Notes: generated from the letters alone by a model not told the origin. A stretch of 64,000 nt of DNA from Apostichopus japonicus (GCF_037975245.1 NC_092573.1:26629265-26693264), one strand, 5' to 3'. Positions 1 through 15,400 are shown, numbered from the stretch's first letter. Program-made: numbers and translations.

Positions 1-291
1 TGGCTTTATTAAATTAAGTTTATTAACATTATCAGCATTTTACACATATTAACAGAAAAATATTCATTAATGGTATAAAAGTTTTGCATCTGCCATTAAA
101 ACGACCACGGACAGGATCTTGACTCCCTTGAGTGTGTGTCTTCATGCAGTGATGGTACTGTAAGCATTTTTTATCCACAGGTATCAAAACACATCACCCC
201 ATGCACACTGACATATGCTCCCTCACAGTGTCAAAACATATCATCACCAAACAAACTGCAACAAGGAAACCCTGATGTTTATTATTCAAAT
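1..291. other. No gene seen; AT-rich intron sequence
   Basis: Left edge of the window, inside the SPG11 intron that follows exon 24. I see no ORF, exon or named repeat. Confidence 0.5.
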
Positions 292-1856
292 TAGTCAAAT
301 ACAATGTTGTGTCTAACATCAGTGTCATGAATGGCTCCTTGGATATGAAGCAATACTACTTGGTCAAATTCAATGTTGTTTCTAAAATCAGTGTCATGAA
401 TGGCTCCTTGGATATGAAGCAATACTACTTGGTCAAATTCAATGTTGTGTCTAAAATTAGTGTCATGTATGGCTCCTTGGATATGAAGCAATACTACTTG
501 GTAAGGTTCAATGTTGTGTCTAACATCAGTGTCATGAATGGCTCTTTGGATATGTAGCAATACTACTTGGTCAAAATTCAATGTTGTCTAACATCAGTGT
601 CATGAATGGCTCCTTGGATATGAAGCAATACTACTTGGTCAAATTCAATGTTGTGTCTAACATCAGTGTCATGAATGGCTCCTTGGATATGAAGCAATAC
701 TACTTGGTCAAATTCAATGTTGTGTCTAAACTCAGTGTCATGTATGGCTCCTTGGATATGAAGCAATACTACTTGGTAAGGTTCAATGTTGTGTCTAACA
801 TCAGTGTCATGAATGGCTCCTTGGAAATGAAGCAATACTACTTGGTCAAATTCAATTTTGTGTTTAACATCAGTGTCATGAATGGCTCCTTGGATATGAA
901 GCAATACTACTTGGTCAAATTCAATGTTGTGTCTAAAATCAGTGTCAAGAATGGCTCCTTGGATATGAAGCAATACTACTTGGTCAAATTCAATGTTGTG
1001 TCTAACATCAGTGTCAAGAATGGCTCCTTGGATATGAAGCAATACTACTTGGTCAAATTCAATTTTGTGTCTAACATCAGTGTCATGAATGGCTCCTTGG
1101 ATATGAAGCAATACTACTTGGTCAAATTCAATGTTGTGTCTAACATCAGTGTCAAGAATGGCTCCTTGGATATGAAGCAATACTACTTGGTCAAATTCAA
1201 TGTTGTGTCTAACATCAGTGTCAAGAATGGCTCCTTGGATATGAAGCAATACTACTTGGTCAAATTCAATGTTGTCTAACATCAGTGTCATGAATGGCTC
1301 CTTGGATATGAAGCAATACTACTTGGTCAAATTCAATGTTGTGTCTAACATCAGTGTCATGAATGGCTCCTTGGATACGAAGCAATACTACTTGGTAAGG
1401 TTTAATATGAAAGGCTCCTTGGATATGAAGCAATACTACTTGGTCAAATTCAATGTTGTGTCTAAAATCAGTTTCATGAATGGCTCCTTGGATATGAAGT
1501 AATACTACTTGGTAAGGTTCAATGTTGTGTCTTACATCAGTGTCATGAATGGCTCCTTCGCTATGAAGCAATATTACTTGGTCAAATTCAATGTTGTGTC
1601 ATGAATGGCTCCTTGGATATGAAGCAACACTACTTGGTCAAATTCAATGTTGTCTAACATCAGTGTCATGAATGGCTCCTTGGATATGAAGCAATACTAC
1701 TTGGTCAAATTCAATGTTGTGTCTAACATCAGTGTCATGAATGGCTCCTTGGATACGAAGCAATACTACTTGGTCAAATTCAATGTTGTCTTACATCAGT
1801 TTCATGAATGGCTCCTTAGATATGAAGCAATACTACTTGGTAAGGTTCAATGTAAA
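292..1856. repeat. 69-bp minisatellite, about 22 copies
   Basis: A 69-bp unit (core GGCTCCTTGGATATGAAGCA then CTACTTGGTCAAATTCAATG) is repeated about 22 times, with point variants, a few short deletions (near 1262 and 1780) and one truncated unit near 1400. Because 69 is a multiple of three, both strands stay open over long stretches, up to about 237 codons. It lies in the SPG11 intron after exon 24. Confidence 0.97.
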
Positions 1857-3292
1857 GTCATGAAATGGATGATCTGATATGGAACATGTCATTGATGTTT
1901 CCTCATTTCTTACAAAATGAAACTACAAATAACAGTATTGGTAAGGCTACCTTTTGTATTGCTGACTGGAAGGAATCCAAGTGGTCTTTTGCTGCAGTTA
2001 CATCAAAGTGCAACAAAAATTCACAGCAAAATCTAAGGAACAAGTTCAATGGGCAATTCTGTAAAAAGAAGGGTGTAAATGCACCAAAGAATGACAATTA
2101 TCAAAAAACAGATATTGAAAAATGATGAACTAGTAAAAAGAAAAAAAGTCAGCAGGCTTAGAGGTTCCTAGCCATATATGATTTTACTGTATATGGAATG
2201 ACCTGATTGATAGAGCAACTGAGGAAATGTGTCCTGAAGTCAAGTACCAGAACATCAGTTTTTGACCTCTGTTGACTTCAAATCACCTTCAAATCACCTT
2301 CAATCAGCATCATATTTGGGCAAATATTTGGACAAGATATGTGACTAAATGTACTTTTTGAAGTAACAAGCAGTAATAATGGCAACTGTAATGGGATGAG
2401 GTCGCCTGTTCTGTCTCAAAATAACTTCCTGAGGTCTTTAATATTGATAATTCAAAGCAGTTTTTAAGATATTGTGCAGTATTTCTAATTCAGCTTAGAT
2501 GCAAATGACATCTTAAAAACCTGTACCAATTAAGTATGGTGAGAGCATGGCTGTTTACCAAGATAGTGAGAGCAATGAAATATTACCCTGATATGGTTTA
2601 AACTTTCAAGAATTACTAATAAGGTTCTTAAAAATACAAATCATTCTCAATTTCATAACAACAATATCAACTAAGATCTGACCAATTATGTGCATTTCTG
2701 TACATCATGTCCTTGCACAAAATGTAATGCTGAAACCCAAGGCTTTTTATTGGCCACTCCCTAACTAGGAATAAAGGTTTTTAGGGATTGAATTCTGCTA
2801 GCATTAAACAACCATTGACTTGAAGCAAATTAGAAGCATTAATTCAAAAACAAAATTATCCAGCTACAGTGCTTTTAATGTTTTCACACTTTCCCCCTTG
2901 CTGACCTCAAATGACCTTTGTACTTCATAACAGATTACTGGGCTGCTGACCTTAAATGACCTTTGACCAATACCAACAACAATTCCAAACCAGTTCTACC
3001 TATGGGTAACCTACATACCAAATATGGAATGTACGCAAGTTATCCTTTGAAGATATAGCATTTACGAGCAAGTGTCACAAAGACACACACCCCTCCACCA
3101 TACCATAGATTCGTTCTGCCTTCAGCAAGGAATGAAAAGTAAGATATCTAAAACACAAAAATATCAAACCACAGCATAACTACATAAGACAAAATTTACC
3201 AAAATGTTAGACATAAACCGGCTTCTGAGAAAGTACTTAGCAGATAACAAAAAACTGTCAGAAGTTACAAGAACAAATATCTTTTTGTATAC
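1857..3292. other. Intronic, no exon recognised; dispersed-repeat copy near 2870-3140
   Basis: Intron sequence downstream of SPG11 exon 24. Short ORFs here show no spatacsin similarity. From about 2870 to 3140 there is a copy of the TGACCTCAAATGACC dispersed family. It includes a perfect TGACCTTTGACC at 2957-2968 and the family's end motif CTTCAGCAAGGAATGAAAAG. Confidence 0.6.
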
Positions 3293-3499
3293 CTTATCAA
3301 ATATGAAAAAGCCTTTATGCACCAAGTTGATGGCACCAGACTCTATAGCTGCATAAATCAGTCTAAAGAGTTCATGAAGAGTCCAAGAATGCCACTGGAA
3401 TGATGCAGCAGATGCCAGAGAAGATTTGAACTTTGACCTTCCTCTTTCATTGATAATGGTATAAAGCCAGGTACACAGACAATCTACGGGAGATGAATT
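3293..3499 (-). CDS. SPG11: SPG11 exon 24 (last exon visible)
   Basis: Codes residues 1586-1654 in 69 whole codons. SSPVDCLCTWLYTIINE aligns with human ASAISCLCVWIITSVED, and ends near human RGFQLFF (here KGFFIFDK). The donor is GATAAG/GTATAC. No later exon is recognised between here and position 1, so the next exon lies outside the window. Confidence 0.94.
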
Positions 3500-6400
3500 C
3501 TGAAAACAAAATATAACCAGAAATGTGAACATGCATTCAGGTTTCAATGATGAAAATAACTGCATCTTTTAGGAACCTAATATCTGAAGATATCATACTT
3601 GCAAGGTTTTGATAGACTGTTCCATTTCACTGAATAGAAGGACCATTGGAATCCACTATAAACAGTGTGGCTATTGTACTCATTGTGATAAATCAGCAGT
3701 AAATCCCCACTAGAAATATCATGTTTACAGGTTTTCAGACTTTAACCTCTGACAATCTTAAATGATCTCATTAACCACTAAGAAAACGATAGGCTTACTC
3801 CTCTCAACAAACAATAGCATTCATCAATAACATTTGGTGCATTCAAATACTAGAAAATGAGTTACATCCAAGGTTCCTTTCTTGGGATACTATGTTTTTC
3901 ACCTCTGATGAACTGAAATGATCTTTGACCTCCATTATGAACAGGATCCATCTACACAATATGGGGCATTTACATGCAAAGTTTGAGCCCCATCCAAGTT
4001 CCTTGAGATATGGTTTTTACAAGGTTTAAACATTTGTCCTCTGCTGACCTCAAATGATCTTTAATCTCCACCATAAAAATGGCTACTTGAACTCAATATT
4101 GGGTATCCACCTACAATTAATGGCATAATTTAACAATTTGAATGAAATGGAAAGAAAACCAGGCACCTGGTAGCAGGAGGCCATAACTGCTAATATTGGT
4201 TGGCTTGATGCAATTGCATGCGAGAGAAGGGCGTTGAATGGCTGAGGTTGGGCATCACAGTGAAATATAATGCCAAAGAAATCCTCTGGAATGTCTTTTT
4301 CATCCAAATCTAGAAACCATTAAGTAGGCGAGAAATATTTTGAGTCATACAATCAATAAATCACTACATTTGACTGCTTTTAGGTAAAATATCATGCTTT
4401 GCACCACAGCTGTATGAGCATCATGACGCAAATTCAATGTCTCACTTGTACAGCATACTTAAACAACTTAAAGATGAAAACATTCTAATGAATATTCACA
4501 CTATTCAAGTAAGCTATTAACATTGTAATTGAACAAATACACCAATAGCAGTGCTTCTAACATCAAAATCACTCTCATTGCTTTACATTACCGATTTAGT
4601 CCACCATCAAAATTAGCAGTATTTCATACAGCAAAATCACTCTCATTGCTTTACAGTACCATTTTAGTCCACCATCAAAATGAGAATACAAGAACCAGAA
4701 AGACCTACAGCTGCATTGACATTGTCACCTGATTGATGCCGAGATCAATTTGTCCAATACCGTCAGAACGAACAGTTCGGATTATTCATTATTTCTAGTT
4801 TTAAGTGAAAATTTCCTTCCTTATTTGATTCACGGAAAGTCACAGTGTGCAAGGTCTGCATATACTTACATAGTAATGGCAGCAAGTATAATGACTACAG
4901 CTGTGGAAGTATTAGAAAGAAACAGCATCTGTTGCCTAAAGCTATCTAGGAGGACTACATCTTAAATATGTAGTAAACAATGAATGAGAAGGATACCTTT
5001 TGGTACTGTAACAGCATCATCATTATCAACATCAGTGTCATCAACAAACTGATCCTCAGAGGTTACCTCTTCATCTGACAGGTTATCAGAAACAGAGAAC
5101 TCTTGGGTTTTTGTGTGTTGATCTATTGAGAGAAAAAAAGGGATTAGATATATGTGAAGCAAACAAATGATGCCAAGAATCAGACCAGCTTAATATCGAT
5201 GCAACCCATCTTATTATTGCTGTGTTAAACCCACAATTCATCATTTACTCAGCATGTAATATTTTGAGCAAGTGCTGTTCACTCTAGCATGAGTTTGGTT
5301 CATATTCATAGCATAACTGATAGTAATGTACTGTAGCATGATGCTAATCATCACAGCATTTTTTTACATTAATTAATTTCTGGAATTGGCAACAAACTTA
5401 CCGTCTGTTTTTGACAGAACCCCAAATTTGGCATAAAATTTAGCTCTGATGTTTTTTGTGGCCATTAGCTGCTCATGATTCGCTGCCATTTGTTCTGGTT
5501 TGGAAGAAGCTGGTCCAAATTTCATGTTCTCAAATGCACTGCTTAGATGATCTCTTAATGCTGAGATTGTAAAGTTCTTCAGAAGTTCAAGAATCTAGAG
5601 ACAAATACAAATAAACTGTTAAGTAGCATTTTAATAAGAGGAATACAATTATTTTCAAGATACCCTGTCGGTTTGTTAACAAATCAAACTCAACCAGTCA
5701 GACTGCAGCCACTGGTATAACACAGGAAATTGGGAATACTAGAAGATGAAGATCAGCTGTTAGGGAGCAATGATGATAGGTCATTATAAGTGGGCACTGA
5801 ACGTTTTAGCCCGACAGCCCCTTCGATCCCTAAGAAACTATGACAGAGAGCACTAATTCTTGTCAATGCCAACTGTAAATAAATCACACATGCATGTCCT
5901 TGTGGCTGTATGATGCTTTTGTATATCAACAAGAGTATGATAGACTAGAAAATGTCAGATGAACTTTGGTTACAGTCTAATGACACCTGGTATCACAGAA
6001 AGGCCTGTGAATCATGAGAGGTCATGACAATTTTATTTTCATCTGTGATACTGGTAAACAATGAATATCTATTTGGAAGTACTGTTGGATTGTTTATACG
6101 GGAATACAAACATATTAAATATCTTGCTTTTATAGGATACCAGTAGATAATTGAGATAATAACAGGTTGTACAACCAGGGATCTGTTCCATTCAATGCGA
6201 TATTCTGTGGGTCAGGAATTTGGAAAAATCACTTTCTCTCATTTTTCGTACAACCACATTTTTGGCACATCGGTATTTTCATAGTAGTGATGGCATGGGT
6301 ATAGCATATGCTCAGCTGTGTGTACATAACAAAATGAACGCATGACAGCACACTTCAAGAGTTATGAACCTGTTTCATAGAATTGGTCATTAAAACTGAT

Positions 6401-9400
6401 AACGAATTTGCATCAAATCTGCAATCGTTACTTAAGAATATGGATTCTGTGTTACCAGTGTGGCATTTTTATATCATTTTGGATGCTCACAACAACATAA
6501 CCACGTAGATTATTCTTTTAATACTTGTGACATTTTGGTTAGAAGGAATGTAAGACATGCCCTTCTAATTTTGAGAGAACTTATTTGAATTCTGCGCTTC
6601 ATGAAAATACTGTCTCTTGGAAATCAGTTGCAGTTAGTTTAACTTTCTTTTCTACAAGTTTTTCTGTCTGTTTCATAATGGGTTACTCTGTTACACGTTT
6701 TTCATTATAACACTAGATTTCATAAGTACAATACTTATTCTTATAATATGTTACATAACATCTATGTCCAGGACTCATGTGTATCATTCTCAAGTAAGAT
6801 GTTTTGGTGTCGTCCTTTGAAATTCTTCAAGTGAAAACGTTAGAAATAGAAAATCAATTTCATCTCATAAGAGAAAACTTAAGTATTATCTAGCTAAAGA
6901 ATACTAACAAATAATTTTTGTATAGTTCTGCCTTATTATGAGCATTGAATTAATTTTCTGTTCGGTTCTGATAAACTCCAATGTGTTTTTTTCCCCTGTG
7001 GTTTGTGTGTTTTACTTTTCTCCTTTTAATGTTGGAATTTTGGGATTTACTTTGTATAGCGACCACACTCGAAAAGTTCTCTTATTTCTGGTCCAGCTGC
7101 CTGATTGTTATATAACTATGTATTAATAACTGGAAATGTTTGTAATTTAATGGCAGAAATAAAGAAAACTTGTTTAGGAATACTAGCAGACAAAACATAC
7201 CTGAGTTCGGGAATACTGATGGATTTGTGCAAAGCAGGTAAATTGGAGCCACTGATTTTTCTCTGCACACTGCTTAAGATAAACAGTAGAGTATGGAAGG
7301 TTGTGCCGCTGACAGAACAAAACAGCTAAACTCCAGACCTCAGATGCTTCCCATGAAGTACTGTAATCATAAACCAGAAGCCAACAGACTGAGAACATGT
7401 AAGGAACACTGTACACTTTGACCTCAAATGACCTTTGATATCTACAGCTAAACATAGAGTTCAGTTACTCACATAGGTGGCTGACACACTATGTAAACAT
7501 TTTATCCAGACTTCACTTGTTTTCTGAGTTGTCATATTCAAGACATTGACCTCTGGGCACCTCAATGGAGCATTGTTCTCAACAAAATAACACGTTTCAT
7601 GTATTTAAGTTAATAAGTTTCTGTATTTACAAAGATTTTCCAACTTTGACCTTTCGAACCTCAAACGACTTTCGACCCTCTACAACAAACAACGAGGGCA
7701 ATCTATGGAGTTGCAGATCCCACCTCCTTCATAATGGAAGTGATTGATCTCAATTGACCTTTGTCCTCGAAAGAAAACACCACCAGAAAGCCAGTTGGCT
7801 TTGTGATTCCTTGCCATATTATTTCAAATAACTATCTAATGTAAGAGCAAGTGAGTTAAAATTATCCAAGATTTAAGTAACAACCAGAAAAGATCACATA
7901 TTTCCAGCTCTTAAATGTGGCACTTCCTTCTGGGCATCAACCATTTCATTCACTGATAAGGATAGAATTTGTATAAATTCCAAAAAGTTTCAACATGCAA
8001 AAATGTACTAATAAAATCAGTCATGCTACCTTGCAACTATCCCTTTAAACATTGTTATTCATGAACCAGAGCTCTACATGGCATTGTTTATACACTGTCA
8101 AATATTTTTCACAACTTAGCCAAGCAAAAGTCATCTAGTATAAATCATAGAAAATATGGCCAATTTTGAGATAACCTATTTATTGACCCCTTAAGTCAAT
8201 TTTTCCACTATTTGAGATAACTTGTTGACTGGGAGAGGCTCAGAGTGTAAAAACTGATAAGGACCTGCTGATTGTCTCACAGTGAATGTGTTAAATATTA
8301 TTATGAGATTGAAGCACATTTCATTTCCTGGATGACTGTATGTTTCGTTGATCATCTATATAGCTCCTTCACAGTACTAAAACTGAATTTGACCAAACTA
8401 TTTTCACCAGAATAAAATCAAATCATTTTAAGTTAAGTGTAGTTTTAATTTTGGAGTTATCATGTTAAAAGGTTTTCAGACTTTGATACTTGTTAACCTC
8501 ATTAAATTTGACCTCTACAAATTTCCATAGGATTCTTGCATTCACCAAGCTGGATCTACATACTAAGTATAAAGTTGAAGATAGATGTACTTATTGACTT
8601 ATCCTGTTAAATTTCGATAGAGTTCCTCTACTCAATATGGGACATCAACTTGCCAAGCATGAGATTCATTGAAGCTTCTCTTCTTGAGATATCATGTTTT
8701 CAATGTTTTCACATTTTGACCTCTGGTGACCTACTATGACCTTTGATCCCAGCTAGTGGTTGATAACTCATTATGTTGCACATACATGCAACTTTAGAAT
8801 ATTGAGTTTCATGTTTACAATGTTTCCACAGTTTGACCTATGGTAACCTATTGTGAGTTTGATTCCCACCAAAAACAAAAGCAGCCAAGAACTCAATATG
8901 GTGCATCTACACAAAATTCCATCGAACTTTAAATATTGAGTTATCATTTTTACCAGGGTTTCACCATTTGACCTCTGGTGCGTAGTATGACCTTTGATCC
9001 CAGCCAAAATCAATAGTAGCCAAAACTCAATATGGTGCATCTACATACAACATTTGAAGTCCATCCACCTTAAGAATATTGATTTATCGTGTTTACAAGC
9101 CACAGCGTCACATATGCACTCTGCATAATGACCAGAATAATTCTTTTAGCTATCAGCAAGGCAAACAAGATCTGTATCACTCTCTACATATCATGTGGTG
9201 TAAAGCCTTATGTTGACAAGCAGCATATGACTAACACATGGCGACACACCTTTTGCTCACACACACACGCACACAAACATCCTTACATTTCTGATGTGGG
9301 GTGAAGTACAATATCTTATCTCCCTATACATTACATGTAGGGAGATGAGATAAATAGGTTCTTGGAATTACCAAGGTTGATCCACATTCCAAGTATTAAA

Positions 9401-12400
9401 TGCATCCAAGTTTTCTTTAGAAATTATCAACTTTATAAAGGTTTTCAGCCTCACAGGACCTTTGCCCTCTACGATAAATACTTGCACTCACTTTGGTGGA
9501 TCCACACACCCCAGTCTAAGGTTAAACCAGTTTTCATGTCACTGTCAATTTCTTTGAGCTACAAGTGTATCAATATTAACAACTTGTGCTAAACCAGAAA
9601 TAAGGGAATCCATGCCAAATGTTACATGAGAACATTGTATGCAACACTGCACACAAGATTTTAACATTTGCCCTCAAATGTTTTCACCTTCATAGCTAGC
9701 AACAAGGCTCTGGTACTCTATGAGGAGAACCTACAAGCTATAACTTCATCTAAGCTTTTCTTTTTCCAAAATAGAGAAAGTTGGTGTACATCCTTGTGAT
9801 TACTTACTGTGACTCTCTTAAAAATGCATGATTTAAGCAATAGCACTTATTGAGTAATGACACATATGATACAGACAACTCAGTCACAGAAAAAATGAAA
9901 CTTTGTCTGCGGGAAAGAATCTGGACAGATTTCTTTCTGCCTGGTTGACTGAATGAAAGAAGAAGTAAATCAATATAATCATGGTTTTGGGTGTTGGTTA
10001 ATTTGAAACAACAGAAAAGTAGGGATTCACTGGATACAGTCTAGCCAAATTATTCAGCTGGATAATGTAAAACTATCTGGTTCCAGCAGAATTTGCAAAA
10101 GATCCAGCTGAATCTGACTGAACAGTAGTGCATACAAGCACTTCTACTTGCTTTAGTAGGATGTTTCTTTAGGATGTTATACTAATCTACGTTTGAGACA
10201 ATCATCATAATTATTGTACCAGTTTGACAGGTTAGTGAGTGCATTCATGCAGCATACTGTATCATACCCACAACGTGATCTTGTAATTTATGCTATTTGG
10301 GGTCAGCTTGCGAGTCGGCTATTCAGATATTGGAAAATCGTTGCAAAACTCATTTCAAATTTGGTAAAAAACTTGTATATAGTTCTCAAGAAACTCTATG
10401 ACATTTTATTTATTTAAGTCTTGAACATTATGCTATCTTTTCATTTTTTTTCATGAAAAATTAAAAAATGTTGCTTGGTAACTTATAATCTACACTATAT
10501 ATAAAAAGGAGAGATTTTTTCTTTCATTATTTGTTCATCTTTAAATTGGAACCAATACTAGTAGTCTATATCAGTTCAACAAAAGTTGCACAGTTAAATT
10601 CAAAGACAGATATTCCCTAACTTTATAATTACGACTGAACTTAACTGCTTTCAGAAGGCCTTCATCTTTATTAACTGTGAAGAAGGATTTCAAATGTTTC
10701 CATCCATGCTTAATCTCACTCTGGTAATTGGAAAGTATGCATTCAAGGTTTTTTTTTTTTTTGTATGTCTCTTCATATTCCAGGAATTGAATGTACACTA
10801 CTTCCTGGTAATTTTTTTCTTCCATCATTTTCACTGCCTTCCACCGGTTGTAAAATGGAAACATAATGTGGTCCTTGTGAATCTTGTTCAAACCAGCAGC
10901 AACTGGTTACAGAAGTGATACACAATGAATGTAAATCTAAGAAACCTCTCCCAATCCATTTTAAGCACATCTATACAAGTTGTAATGAAGGTGGAGATGT
11001 TTTCTCAACTTTTTGTTCTTTTTTACACATTAATTTTCTCTATGAAATCTAGTACTGTCAGATTTTGAGTAAGATCCATCCAACTCTGGTTCCAGGAACT
11101 TGGATCCAGTGCATGCCTAGAAGAAGGCAACATGACAAATCACTTCTATCCATGAATCACAGCCACATATCTAGATATGTTCTGTGTCAATGTTGCATAT
11201 ATGCTTTTTCAGAGTTGTGGATCTACTAAGAGCTTATAGCATTCACCAAAAACTTTTCATTGGAGAAGACTTTGTAGGTTTACTTTAAGTTAACTATTTT
11301 TCTTACCAATCTTGGAATTGCTGATTCACTTTGGCTGATATTGCTCTTTCTAACATCTCTAGCACATATATGGCACTGGATTGTGATCCTTTCAAGCACG
11401 CCATGAGTAGCATAACTGAAGAGCCAAAATACAAGAGTATATGAATCACCTTAACAATAACTGCAATATTATATCTTTTACACTCCTAGCAGTACCTGGA
11501 ACAAAATGTGGGGTGTATGATTCAGTGAGGCATATCAACTTAGTGAGCACCAAGTATTGGAAGGGGCACAAGGGCTCACTTTTGATGATTGTGTATGAAC
11601 ACCTATTTATATCAAGTTTACTTTTTTCATGATGATTAAGAGAGTCAATTACAAGCTAGTCGTGTAATTTACTCACTGGATTGGCATTATCTGCTCTCTG
11701 AAATACAATAGAACAACCAGCATATTCATGAATAGTTAGAGAAGCAAAGGTACAAGTCAAACCCATAGAATCAAAATCTATTTCACAACCAAACATTTGA
11801 TGTGCACAACTGTTCACATAATGCTCTTGTACTTAATAAGGTGGATCTACATAATTCATTTAAACTTTATTTTTACAATGATGCTACTGCAAGGTGTTCA
11901 CATTGAACTCTTTTAACCTTAAATAACTTTGACTGAAGAAAAAAAAACAATGTGATTCTTGTACTCAATAATGTGAAACAGATCCCAAGATTTAAGCTTC
12001 AAGCTTTCTTTTCTTAAAGTTATGTTTTCAGACTGACATCTGTGGTCTTTTGACCTTTGACCTCCAAAGTACACTAAAAGATACATTTGTACTCATAAGG
12101 CTGATCCACTTTACAGTATATATCTAAGATTTCCTTTTGGAGTTAACAAATTTAGCTTTCATACTTTCACCTCTGTTCAGGGTGAAGCACAATTTTTCAA
12201 ACCACATTTCGACATATTATTTCTGTAGTATTATTTCTCAACCCATCCCCATAACCAATACCCCGAGACATGACCCAAAACTGGTGTAAACAAAAATATA
12301 CATCCCATGTTTTATAATACAATGTCAACGTAGCTTTATGAACAACCCCTACATTTACTGCACGGTGCAAACATTTCTTTGTGAGTTGCCAGATGTTTCT

Positions 12401-15400
12401 CTGCGCATACGAGACCTTTAGCCTAGTTAGTAAAAAGACAACTTTTGCACATGACTTTCATATGAAAAATAAAAGAACAAAACAAGTGATCACAATGGTG
12501 AATTCTGTGACCAATAACAGGGCCTGTAGGACCACAAGCTTATCAGTATCTAACATGATTATTTTAAGAGGCATGTTCAAACTTTTCCCCTCCCCGCACA
12601 CCCTCGAAACAAAACATTTCCGTGGGGCCAGTGTATCTGAAGAAGTCAGCTTCAGCAGGTCAAACTTGCAGTCTCACTGCTTACTACCGTGGGCTGAGCT
12701 GTTGTCCATATATACACTGTAAGTTCTAACCCCTTTAATACAATTGTAATAGCCTATGCTGAAACCAGAAAGCCAGTTAGCTTTGTGATGCCATACAATT
12801 TGCTACCTGACTAATGTAGAGCAAGTGAGTTAAATTTCCAAGAATTAAGTGACAACCAGAAATGATTTGTAGCGATCCCTTGTGGCCATCAACCATGTCA
12901 TTCACTCATAAGGATTTTACAGTATTAACTTTTAAACCAAAACATTTCAATATCCAGAAAGAACAGTCTTCCTGTGTGAAATACATAGATATTTCATTAA
13001 AGGACATTTTCTTTTACCAATTTTGAGCTAGCAAATAGCTCTGCTACCTTCTGTCTGTTTAGTAATTGTTATTAATGAATGAGAGTTACATGACATTGCT
13101 AATACACTGTGAAATATTTTCAAAGCCATTTCATCTAGTATAAATTACAGAGAATATGGTCAATTTTGAAACCATTTGAGCATTAGAGATTCACAGATTA
13201 ATTGTAGCTCTAAGTTTGGACTCTGACACCTGTTGACCTCATGTGGCCCTTGACCTCTACCAATTTCAATAGGGTTCTTGCACTCACGAAGCTTAATCTG
13301 CATACCATGTATGAAGTTCAACAATGATGTACTTTTTGAGTTATCGTGTTCACAAAGTTTGCAGACTTTGACCTCTGTTGACCCCTAATTACCATTGAAC
13401 TTTACAGAAAACAATAAGCTTCTTGTACTCAATAAGATGGATCCACATAGACCACATACTAAGTATGATTTTAATCCACCATCAACTTTTCTGAGTTACA
13501 GTGTTTACCATACACACAAACACGCCATCACCATCGCATAGATTACTTTGGCCTCCGGTAACGAATAAAAAATATCAAAGCTATTTATGTTTTTATTATA
13601 CTCTTTCATTTATTCTAATTTACCTTCGTTTGCAGTAGGTGACTGCACAACTTTGATGGGACGCCTACACAATTATAGGTTAATATATATCCCAAAAGTT
13701 AAATGTTGTTCATCATTTTTTTAATATGGTGACATCAAATGACCTTTGGCCACCACAGATAACAGAAGGGTTCTTCTACTCAATTAGTTGAATTCACATA
13801 CAAAGTATGAAGATGAATCACAGTGTCGTTTTTGAGTTGAAAGGTTTATAAGCCAAAGCATCACACCCATCCACACAAGCACAAACACATGTAATGACCA
13901 TCCTTTTGCCTCCAGCAAGGAAATAAAACAGAAATAGCATATATAGCAAAGATTCCACCTAAAAACAGCACTGCAAGGAAATAAAACAGAAATAGCAAAT
14001 ATTCCACCTAACAACAGCACTGCACAGTTGTAATTACAGTCAAGGGAATCTGGATTCCGGTGGATCTGAAGCAGGAAGTTAACATTGTGCAAACATTCTA
14101 ACCCTGTCTGCAATATGCCTTCACCCTTATACTTACCCTTACTCTTATCTTCAAGCTAATAACACTACTTGCCATCCATAGCCATGCCTAAAACTAATCC
14201 TCTTCACAATGCTACACATTCAATTACTCTTGTCTGATTAATTAGGTACTGTTCCTTCCATATGGCTAGGATCTTCTTGATCTTATTTCCTCAACGTGCA
14301 GGTTCTTAATTATTTTGTCATTCATGAAGGAAGCTTACCTAGCTGTTCCTCTTTGTTTTTTAGTTCATCTTGAATCCTTTTTTCTGTATTTCTTGGTGTC
14401 TTGCTGCTCAGATGACCCAGTTTGGATTTGTGAAATTCCAAAATGACACCAGCAGAATGTACGTCAACCCTCACTGAAGTGCTGCTTTTACCAAGCATTT
14501 CAGCAAATGCAACACAAGCAGCTGTGACAGATGGCTTGGAAATGTTTCTGACAGCTGTGCAATAGGATTTCATATAGGCTTGACATATTCTGAAAATAAA
14601 TTACAGCAGATTTGTGTGCAAAATGTCACTTTGCATCCAGCTAGAGTGTGATGCATTGATTCCACTGTTGACATAGAGTCAAGTTAGTCAATATAAACAG
14701 AACATATACATAGAGTAAGTGACCTCACCTAACCAGATCCACATGACAACCTGTTGAGCTGCTCCTTAAAACCTCACAATTTCACACTTGAAAAGCAAAG
14801 TTTGAACCAATAAAGAATGCTTAATTTCATGTTTTCATAGGTTACCATAAGTGTGATATTTGGTTATTCAAATAATTCTGTGGTGGAATACGCATTTTTC
14901 CCAATAAGAATCAGTTTACTTATGCCAACTATAAGCATTTTTTTATGAAATCACCTTTAAAAGAGTACTGCATTGATGAGGTCATAACAGAAACTTAAAT
15001 TTAAATCAGTTTAGTCAGTGACAGTGTATGTTGTCCCTGACGATGCAGTTAGAACAAACTAGGCATGACATTAGATGGCTGGTGAACACTATTTCTTTAT
15101 TTACTACCACTTCAAAAATTATTGTGCACACATCTACCAAGTTTGAACATAATTGCCTTTATGGTTTGTAGTTCCTGACACACATTTTTGTTCACACACA
15201 AACACACACTATCATCATTGCAAACATGACAATTTACATTGCAGCCCAAACCTTAGCAATGTTACACCTTACCAGAGAATTAACAAAGTTCCAATCTCAG
15301 ACCATAAATTCCCCTTCAAACTTTCCGAATATTCTGCTACCACCACTCTCTCCCTCCCCTTCTTATAAAGTCTTACTTGTATTTGTAAGCACTTCCATTT

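Noticed and set aside
291-1571. Long repetitive ORFs on both strands as repeat-protein genes
   Set aside because: They follow from a 69-bp unit without stops, lie in an SPG11 intron, and frames break at small indels between units.
7201-7388. Alternative acceptor at 7388 for SPG11 exon 20
   Set aside because: It would join in phase directly to exon 18 but omit the conserved LEMLE helix found in exon 19; with exon 19 included only 7360 is in phase.
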